A stretch of DNA of 11,790 bases. Origin: Eggerthellaceae bacterium (lineage in GTDB: Bacteria > Actinomycetota > Coriobacteriia > Coriobacteriales > Eggerthellaceae). The position numbers and the translations under genes are program-made. Position 1 is the first letter of the stretch. Each line of letters starts with the position of its first letter. Positions 6,591 to 11,790 of the stretch are shown in pieces. The stretch is from the NCBI GenBank assembly GCA_017459485.1, contig JAFUCW010000094.1:1-11790 (forward strand). Direction: 5' to 3'. The notes under the pieces were generated by a model, which was not told the DNA's origin, did not search any database, and saw only the letters and a program-made list of their open reading frames with translations.

Positions 6591-7988
6591 ATGAGAAGAA
6601 TCGTTCTTTGTATAGCGTGCGTCTTTGCCTTTCTGGCCTGTCCGAAGGCTTTGTGGGCGGACGAAGTTGCTGACGTGGATGCCGCTCCTTCTGAAAGCGC
6701 GGCCGGAGGATTACAAGAAGGTCCATCTGCGGCAGAGATGACCGTTTCTGCAGATGGCCTTTCCGCTAGTATTGACGGCTGTGCGTTCGCGCTCAATGAC
6801 TTCGCGCGCGCAAGCAAGGGGAGCAACCGCGAAATCGATGGCGACTACTACGGCTACACCTACCTGATCGGCCAAAAGCCGACCGACCTTATGTACACGG
6901 TGACCTCCACCGACGTGGTTGTCTATATTGATCCGGCTGCCGCCGATAGTGTGGCGCTTGACCTGTCGTCGGAGGCGGACTTGACAAGCGTGCGCGCGTA
7001 CATCGAAGCGTTGGACAAGGCGAACGAAAACGGCAACAGTGGGATTCCTGCAGCTGCCGACTGGCATTTCACCACGCAGGACGCTATCGAACTTGATAGG
7101 GTGGTTTTCAGCTTCAACCAGAATCTAACCGAGGACCGTGCGTACAACTGCGTCATCGGTCGCGACGGTTCGGACGTAACGGATTCCTCCAACGCACACT
7201 ACACCCAGATATCGCATGCGTGCTTTGCGCGCTTGGTCGCCGTCCAGGATGCTGCCATTGCGGCACCCCCTTCCGCACTGGAGCAATTCGGCCAATTCAT
7301 GGCAGAACTGGACTGGTCGCCTTTGTGGGTCACGCTGCGCACCACGCTCACGGCAATCGTGTTCATCTTCGTCCTTGGCCTGGCCGCTGCGTATCTCACG
7401 ATGCACGCTTCGCTGCGCGTGCGCGACTTGCTCGACACGCTATTCACAATTCCGATGGTGCTTCCCCCCACGGTGTGCGGCTTCTTGCTCCTTCTACTGC
7501 TTGGGAAGAACACAGCGCTAGGGCAGTGGTTCAACGATGTGGGCTTCCCGCTTGTGTTCAGCTGGCCGGCCACGGTTATCGCCGCCACAGTGGTGGCGTT
7601 TCCTCTGATGTACCGCAACGCGCGTGGGGCGTTCGAAAACCTGGACCCCAACATGCTTGATGCGGCACGCACGTTGGGTTGGAGCGAAGGCCGCATATTC
7701 TTCAGGCTCATGCTGCCGCTGTCTTGGTCGAGCATTGCGGCGGCGACCGTGCTTGCGTTCGCCCGTGCTCTGGGAGAATTCGGCGCCACGCTGTTCCTGG
7801 CAGGCAACTACTTGGGAGTCACACGCACCATACCCATTGCCATCTACTTCCACTGGATGAACGGGCGCGCCGACATCGCGCTCTTCTGGGTGATTGTCAT
7901 CCTGATATTCAGCTTCATCATGATTCTGTTCATTAACCTGTGGAGTCAGCACACTACGCGCTACCGGAGGGGAGCGGAAGGGCAATGA
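6591..7988 (+). CDS. modB: Molybdate ABC transporter permease with an extra N-terminal extracytoplasmic domain
   Basis: Inner-membrane subunit that forms the molybdate channel and docks ModC. The 465 residues divide into an N-terminal signal-like segment (1-23, possible cleavage after ALWA), an extracytoplasmic region of about 217 residues, and a permease domain from about residue 241. The permease part has five hydrophobic segments and the EAA-type coupling loop DAARTLGWSEGRIFFRLMLP (from residue 357), then ARALGEFGATLF typical of ModB. Ordinary ModB is about 220-230 residues, so the front half is an addition. I do not recognise that region; it contains three Cys (64, 187, 211) and is rich in Asp, Ser and Tyr. 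The ATG at 6591 is chosen because a signal sequence follows it and a TATAAT box precedes it. An upstream in-frame ATG at 6414 would overlap modA and add a segment with no clear family features. The stop overlaps the modC start (ATGA). Confidence 0.9.
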   Translation: MRRIVLCIACVFAFLACPKALWADEVADVDAAPSESAAGGLQEGPSAAEMTVSADGLSASIDGCAFALNDFARASKGSNREIDGDYYGYTYLIGQKPTDLMYTVTSTDVVVYIDPAAADSVALDLSSEADLTSVRAYIEALDKANENGNSGIPAAADWHFTTQDAIELDRVVFSFNQNLTEDRAYNCVIGRDGSDVTDSSNAHYTQISHACFARLVAVQDAAIAAPPSALEQFGQFMAELDWSPLWVTLRTTLTAIVFIFVLGLAAAYLTMHASLRVRDLLDTLFTIPMVLPPTVCGFLLLLLLGKNTALGQWFNDVGFPLVFSWPATVIAATVVAFPLMYRNARGAFENLDPNMLDAARTLGWSEGRIFFRLMLPLSWSSIAAATVLAFARALGEFGATLFLAGNYLGVTRTIPIAIYFHWMNGRADIALFWVIVILIFSFIMILFINLWSQHTTRYRRGAEGQ

Positions 7989-9097
7989 GCCTGCAAATTG
8001 ATATCCGCAAGCATTTCCCGTCCTTCGATTTAGGGGTGGCGCTGGAAGCAGATAGCGAAGTGCTGGGACTGCTGGGAGCGTCCGGCTGCGGCAAAAGCTT
8101 GACCATGCGTTGCATCGCAGGCATAGAAACGCCCGACGAAGGGCGCATCGTGGTGAACGACTGCGTCTTCTTCGACAGCGAGGCGAAGATCAACTTGAAA
8201 CCCCAGGAACGCAAGACGGCCTTGCTGTTCCAGAACTACATGCTCTTTCCTAACCTGACGGTGGAAGAGAACGTGGCGGCTGGGATCGGGCGCAGCGTGC
8301 CGGAAGCCGACCGTCGGCGCATAGTGGAAGAAGAGCTGCAGCGCTTCGACATCTCCACCTTTGCGGAACGCTACCCAGCCCAGCTTTCCGGCGGACAGCA
8401 GCAACGCGTGGCTTTGGCGCGCATGCTGGCGGCCCGGCCTGGCATCCTCATGCTCGACGAGCCATTCTCCGCGCTTGACGCGCACCTTAAGGGCGTGCTC
8501 GAGCAAAGCATGGTCAGCTTGTTCGAAGCTTACGAGGGCACCATCCTCTACGTGAGCCATGACATCGATGAAGCCCTGCGTTTCTGCGACCGCATTGCTG
8601 TTATGGAATCCGGGCACATCATGGAGGTGCAGGATGGTCGTGCGCTCATGGACCGCCCCACCAGCCTGGCCGGCATCAAGCTTTCCGGTGTGAAGAACGC
8701 CCTTGAAGTGGAAAAGGTGGACGAACACACGGTGTACTGCCCGCATTGGGGCGTGGATCTGGCAACGGAGGAGGCGGTACCCGACAACGTGAAAGCTTTC
8801 GGCGTGCGCGCCTTCTACATCCAGCAGGCGGCCGCGCCTGGCACCAACGTCTACCGCATGCGTGTGGACCGCACAAGCGACTCGCGCTTCGACCGCACCG
8901 CCCTGCTGCAGTTCCTAGACCGCCGTGAAGATGCGGACCCGGCCGTCGGCGCCGCCGAGCAGGAAATGCGTTTCTTGCACCAGCACCTCTACTGGCGCAT
9001 CAACCTGCTTGGAGCCGATAGGGATGCCCTGCCCAAAGTGGGAGACGAGCTGCTCATCTCCGTCCCTCCCGAAGCCATCTACCTCGTAACCCGCTAA
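7985..9097 (+). CDS. modC: Molybdate ABC transporter ATP-binding protein
   Basis: Cytoplasmic ATPase that powers molybdate uptake through ModB. The 370 residues show Walker A GASGCGKS (31-38), signature LSGGQQQR (134-141), Walker B ILMLDEP (154-160) and the switch histidine in YVSHD (His192). The C-terminal part (about 235-370) is regulatory-domain-like, with short beta-rich stretches such as VDLATEE, AFGVRAF and LLISVPPEAIYLV, in the place of the TOBE domain of ModC. The start overlaps the modB stop by 4 nt (ATGA), with the purine-rich AGGGGAG at 7968-7974 upstream, which implies translational coupling. It is the last mod gene; no molybdenum cofactor synthesis genes follow in the window. Related sulfate or iron importer ATPases are the alternative, but ModA and ModB beside it argue for molybdate. 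Confidence 0.94.
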   Translation: MSLQIDIRKHFPSFDLGVALEADSEVLGLLGASGCGKSLTMRCIAGIETPDEGRIVVNDCVFFDSEAKINLKPQERKTALLFQNYMLFPNLTVEENVAAGIGRSVPEADRRRIVEEELQRFDISTFAERYPAQLSGGQQQRVALARMLAARPGILMLDEPFSALDAHLKGVLEQSMVSLFEAYEGTILYVSHDIDEALRFCDRIAVMESGHIMEVQDGRALMDRPTSLAGIKLSGVKNALEVEKVDEHTVYCPHWGVDLATEEAVPDNVKAFGVRAFYIQQAAAPGTNVYRMRVDRTSDSRFDRTALLQFLDRREDADPAVGAAEQEMRFLHQHLYWRINLLGADRDALPKVGDELLISVPPEAIYLVTR

Positions 9098-9115
9098 ATG
9101 GCGCCGACTTAAGAC

Positions 9116-9150
9116 AAGACGATGGTTCGTCTTACGCATATAAGTATAAT
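9116..9150 (+). promoter_or_regulatory. Short hairpin and -10 box before the acetyltransferase
   Basis: A 7-bp hairpin, AAGACGA (9116-9122) and TCGTCTT (9127-9133) with a TGGT loop, follows the modC stop by about 20 nt. It has no T tract, so it is at best a weak terminator. A perfect TATAAT stands at 9145-9150, with transcription start expected near 9157. The upstream hexamer at 17 bp (ATGGTT) is a poor -35. The leader would be about 75 nt. Confidence 0.5.
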
Positions 9151-9230
9151 GACCATAATAACAGGGTAATGGTTTGCCTTATGAACTGGATAGGGAAGCC
9201 AAGACAGGGACGAAGCGAATAGGGGATGCT

Positions 9231-9824
9231 ATGTACGAATCGGCACCAGATTTGACACAAGAGCAGATTGAATTCTTCCTGGAGCGCATGAATTCAGGAG
9301 AAGAGTGCATAGCGGGCTCTGATGTGCATGGGTTGATGGTGGCGGCGTCAGAACGGGCGCTGCGCATCACATCGCGCATGAACGCCCAGTTCGAAAACCT
9401 CGATACGGCGCGTGCCCAGTTCGCTGAACTGACTCAACAGGACCTCCCCGAAGGCTTCGGCCTGTTCCCGCCGTTCTATACCGATTGCGGCCTGAACATC
9501 CATGTGGAAGAGGGCGGGTTCATCAATATGGGCTGTAAGTTCCAGGATCAAGGCGGCATCTATATAGGCGCTCGCGCTCTTGTTGGGCACAACGCAGTCA
9601 TCGCAACGCTCAACCACAATCCGGATCCTGCGCAGCGCGCCAACCTGCTGCCGGCACCGGTGCGCATCGGCTGCGACGTGTGGATGGGAGCGAATGTTAC
9701 GGTGCTGCCCGGCGTTACAATCGGCGACGGGGCCATAATCGCAGCAGGAGCGGTGGTTACGAAGGACGTGGACCCGGGTTCCGTAGTCGGCGGCGTTCCT
9801 GCAAAGGTGATCAAGCGCCTTTGA
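9231..9824 (+). CDS. Hexapeptide-repeat O-acetyltransferase (maltose/galactoside acetyltransferase family)
   Basis: Predicted cytoplasmic acetyl-CoA-dependent acetyltransferase of the Maa/LacA/NodL group; the sugar or other acceptor cannot be told from sequence. Of 197 residues, the N-terminal third is a helical Mac-like region ([16 protein letters not shown] onwards). The rest is a left-handed beta-helix with repeats such as [16 protein letters not shown] and [19 protein letters not shown]. The likely catalytic His129 lies in LNHNPDP, matching the conserved His before the looped-out segment, and the end [11 protein letters not shown] is typical. I chose the ATG at 9231, which has AGGGG at 9221-9225 with 5-nt spacing; an in-frame TTG at 9174 would add 19 residues but lacks a ribosome binding site. 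It has its own -10 box and no sign of coupling to modC. Confidence 0.88.
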   Translation: MYESAPDLTQEQIEFFLERMNSGEECIAGSDVHGLMVAASERALRITSRMNAQFENLDTARAQFAELTQQDLPEGFGLFPPFYTDCGLNIHVEEGGFINMGCKFQDQGGIYIGARALVGHNAVIATLNHNPDPAQRANLLPAPVRIGCDVWMGANVTVLPGVTIGDGAIIAAGAVVTKDVDPGSVVGGVPAKVIKRL

Positions 9825-9825
9825 T

Positions 9826-9860
9826 GGCGCAGGAGCCATGCAGCCAACGCTTCTTGCGCC
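9826..9860 (+). other. Imperfect hairpin after the acetyltransferase
   Basis: GGCGCA (9826-9831) pairs with TGCGCC (9855-9860), extendable to about 10 pairs with two G-U pairs, around a 15-nt loop. It begins 2 nt after the stop codon. With no T run after it, it is not a convincing terminator, but its position fits a 3'-end structure. Confidence 0.35.
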
Positions 9861-9913
9861 GAACACTCTGCAAGTGATTATGGGGTCTTTGCGGAGCGCA
9901 GTGAGAGCAGCGA

Positions 9914-10002
9914 TACAATAGGAGCAATCAACGAGTAGTCGCTACGACGTAAGTCCGGTTGTGGCGACCATGCAGCTCGCGGTGGAAGCCGCGGGCTTTT
10001 TT
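9914..10002 (+). ncRNA. Candidate structured leader or small RNA ending in a terminator
   Basis: A -10-like TACAAT (9914-9919) would start RNA near 9926; the -35 is weak. Hairpin 1 pairs GTCGCTAC (9938-9945) with GTGGCGAC (9961-9968, one G-U), and inside it GAC/GTC can close a GUAA tetraloop. Five nt later comes hairpin 2, the terminator at 9974-10002. The product would be about 75 nt with nearly every base in a helix. It ends 138 nt before the MFS start, so it could be an attenuator for that gene, a free small RNA, or only the end of the upstream transcript. It matches no riboswitch class I can recall. Confidence 0.4.
9974..10002 (+). terminator. Intrinsic terminator or attenuator upstream of the MFS gene
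   Basis: A 9-bp stem, AGCTCGCGG (9974-9982) with CCGCGGGCT (9989-9997, one G-U pair), a 6-nt TGGAAG loop and six T residues (9997-10002). It lies 150 nt downstream of the acetyltransferase stop. The remaining 138 nt before the MFS gene contain a possible 6-bp stem (10028-10033 with 10049-10054) but no clear promoter. Confidence 0.85.
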
Positions 10003-10140
10003 GTTGGATGGGCATGGAACGGATTCGGCGCTCACGTAAAACTCCATCGAGCGCAGGGAAAGATAGACTTGCGGGTCGAACCCATCCTCCTGTCCACCAG
10101 GCTGCACGTATGTCGCATCGGGAAGAAAGGAGCAGAAAGC

Positions 10141-11790
10141 ATGGGTGAAGCGGCAAAGCAGAAAACGGATTTAGGAATGGAACGACCAGGGCGCCCCCTC
10201 GCGCTCCTGACAGTGCTGTTTGCCTCGGCGTTCGTCGCTGCGTTCAACGAAAATATCGTTAACGTCGGACTGGTGGACATCATGGCCGAGTTCGGCATAG
10301 GCGCTGCAACGGTCCAATGGCTTGTCACCGGCTACATGATCATGACCACATTGGTGGTGAGTATCGTCGCGTTCCTTCAGCGCCGCTTTTCGCTGCGAAC
10401 GCTCTTCTTCGCAGCATGCGCGGTGCTCATTGTGGGTGCGCTCGTGGATCTTATGGCTCCCACGTTTCCGCTGCTTCTTGCGTTTCGCCTGCTACAGGCG
10501 GTAGGCACCGGCATTTTCGTTCCCGTGATGATGTCAACCGTGCTCATGCTGGCGCCCCACAACAAGGTGGGCACCTTCCTTGCAGTGGGCAGCAGCTGCA
10601 TCACGCTGGGGCCGGCGCTGGGGCCAGTGGCGTCCGGTGTCGCAGTTACGCTCTTCGGGTGGCGCAGCATGTTCGCGCTCCCGCTTGTCGCTATGGTTGT
10701 CATTCTGGCCGCTGGCATATTCTTCGTGAAACCCATTGCGCCTACGCAGCGCATCCACCTTGACGTTCCCAGTGTTGTGCTCCTTGCCGTGGGTTTAACG
10801 CTTGCGGTCTACGGCTTGCTGGTGGTCACCACGCAGCTGATTGTTGCATTGGCATGCTTGCTTGTGGGCGTTGCAGCTCTTGCGGCGTTCGCTTTGCGCC
10901 AAGCGCACTTGGAAGAGCCAGTGCTCGACTTGTCACCTTTGCGGGTTCCGCAGTTCGCACTTGCCTGTGTGCTGGTGGTTGTGTCCATGATGACCACGTT
11001 TTCCTTAAGCGTCCTTTTGCCGCTGTACTTCGAGGGCGCTTGTGCGCAGACGGCGCTTTCGGCGGGTTTGCTTATGCTTTCGCCCATTCTGCTCAACGCT
11101 GCAACAGCCATCTTAGGCGGCCGCATTCTGGACAAGCACGGCGAAAAAGTGCTGCTCCCAGCGGGGTTTGCCACCATGGTGGCAGGTTTGCTTCTTTGCT
11201 CGCTCGTTGCAGAAGGTGCAGAAGCGATACCCATGGTGGCCGCATCCTGCGTGCCCTACTTGGCCGTCGGCTTGGTGATGAGCCCGTCTCAGACGGCGGG
11301 GCTCAAGCAGATTCCAGCAGAGCAGCACGTGTCGGGCGTTGCCATCATGAACACGTTTATCCAGCTGGCCGCATCCATTGGTCCGTCGCTGTTCATCGGC
11401 ATCCTATCGAGCACTCATGCAGCCCAGGTGGCAGCGGGAAGCTCCGATGCCCTTGCCCAGGCCGCTGGGTTTGCTGCCGCTTCCCGCGTCGCTGCCGTAA
11501 TAGCTGTGGCGGGAATTGCATGTGCGGTGCTGTTTGTGATGCTCGGAAAACGTGGGCATGCGCAGGATGCTGCACGGACACATGCTATGCCCACCTTGGC
11601 TTCGGTGATGAAGCGCGATGCCTATACCATTTCGAACAAATCCTCTGTGCACGAGGCGGTGAAAACCATGCTCGAGTACGACACGAGCGGCCTGCCGGTT
11701 GTCGACCACAGTGGGGTAGTGGTGGGATTCATTTCGGACGGAGACATCCTAAAGGGCCTTGCCGGTGCGAGGCAAACCGATCTGGCTTAC
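10141..11790 (+). CDS. DHA2-family MFS exporter fused to a CBS domain (3'-truncated by the window)
   Basis: Predicted inner-membrane proton-driven efflux pump of the 14-TM drug:H+ antiporter-2 type, like LmrB-class multidrug exporters; the substrate is unknown. The reading frame is open for all 550 codons to the window end. Seen: 14 hydrophobic segments across residues 18-473; the family TM1 motif in FNENIVNVGL; QWLVTGYMI at TM2; a short RRFSLRTLFF loop in place of motif A; and the antiporter motif C in TLGPALGPVASG (TM5). After TM14 and the linker GKRGHAQDAARTHAMPTLA, a CBS domain starts at about residue 486 (VMKRDAYTISNKSSVHEAVK, then TSGLPVVDHSGVVVGFISDGD). CBS domains bind adenosine-type ligands and usually come in pairs, so a second copy may lie beyond the window. 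The start ATG has AAAGGAG (10126-10132) 8 nt upstream. Confidence 0.9.
   Translation, partial: MGEAAKQKTDLGMERPGRPLALLTVLFASAFVAAFNENIVNVGLVDIMAEFGIGAATVQWLVTGYMIMTTLVVSIVAFLQRRFSLRTLFFAACAVLIVGALVDLMAPTFPLLLAFRLLQAVGTGIFVPVMMSTVLMLAPHNKVGTFLAVGSSCITLGPALGPVASGVAVTLFGWRSMFALPLVAMVVILAAGIFFVKPIAPTQRIHLDVPSVVLLAVGLTLAVYGLLVVTTQLIVALACLLVGVAALAAFALRQAHLEEPVLDLSPLRVPQFALACVLVVVSMMTTFSLSVLLPLYFEGACAQTALSAGLLMLSPILLNAATAILGGRILDKHGEKVLLPAGFATMVAGLLLCSLVAEGAEAIPMVAASCVPYLAVGLVMSPSQTAGLKQIPAEQHVSGVAIMNTFIQLAASIGPSLFIGILSSTHAAQVAAGSSDALAQAAGFAAASRVAAVIAVAGIACAVLFVMLGKRGHAQDAARTHAMPTLASVMKRDAYTISNKSSVHEAVKTMLEYDTSGLPVVDHSGVVVGFISDGDILKGLAGARQTDLAY

Noticed and set aside
9169..9222. 17-codon reading frame just before the acetyltransferase
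   Set aside because: Only a poorly spaced AGGG precedes it, and there is no run of regulatory codons that would suggest a leader peptide.
9938..9970. tRNA-like fragment ending in ACCA
   Set aside because: Only about 33 nt with a single stem; there are no D, anticodon and T arms.
9976..9996. T-box-like string GGTGGAAGCCGCGG
   Set aside because: It resembles the T-box antiterminator consensus but has an extra base, is fully used in a simple terminator stem, and no specifier stem is present upstream.
10008..10148. 46-codon Arg/Lys-rich reading frame overlapping the MFS start
   Set aside because: No ribosome binding site after the terminator U tract and no recognisable features; the overlap is probably chance, although a leader peptide cannot be excluded.
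1..11790. CRISPR arrays, insertion sequences, attachment sites, tRNA or rRNA genes
   Set aside because: No regularly spaced direct repeats, transposase motifs, terminal inverted repeats or structured RNA genes of these types were seen.

Overview
The window reads as a high-GC actinomycetote chromosome, most likely class Coriobacteriia (an Eggerthella/Slackia/Adlercreutzia-type gut anaerobe). This is inferred from codon and base composition, the RpoC sequence style, a very Ser/Ala-rich lipoprotein linker and a -10 element placed for leaderless transcription. The genus cannot be fixed from the sequence alone. All genes seen are on the + strand.

Layout. (1) 2-3457: the 3' part of rpoC (RNA polymerase beta'), closed by a strong intrinsic terminator. 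Its C-terminus carries a long extension containing a helix-hairpin-helix module that aligns without gaps to the DNA-binding C-terminal domain of the RNA polymerase alpha subunit, followed by a very acidic tail. (2) 3633-5063: glmM, phosphoglucosamine mutase, behind a leader hairpin. (3) 5064-5415: an AT-rich regulatory gap with nested inverted repeats and a good sigma70-type promoter. (4) 5416-9097: a molybdate (or tungstate) ABC importer, modA-modB-modC. ModA is a lipoprotein on a roughly 75-residue Ser/Ala-rich tether. ModB has an unusual extra extracytoplasmic domain of about 217 residues before its membrane part, and its start codon sits at the expected +1 of a TATAAT box. modC overlaps modB by 4 nt. 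(5) 9231-9824: a hexapeptide-repeat O-acetyltransferase of the maltose/galactoside acetyltransferase family. (6) 9825-10140: an intergenic region with a small structured-RNA-like element (two adjacent hairpins, the second a U-tract terminator). (7) 10141 to the window end: a 14-TM DHA2-family MFS drug-type exporter fused to a C-terminal CBS domain; its end lies outside the window.

How the parts fit. rpoC and glmM are housekeeping functions (transcription; UDP-GlcNAc and cell-wall precursor supply) and are transcriptionally separated. The mod genes would feed molybdenum or tungsten cofactor synthesis, which anaerobes of this kind use for many oxidoreductases. The acetyltransferase and the MFS-CBS protein look like separate transcription units with no visible functional link to the transporter.

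The observations most worth following up are the alpha-CTD-like module on RpoC, the MFS-CBS fusion with its structured leader, and the extra outer domain on ModB with its apparent leaderless promoter.
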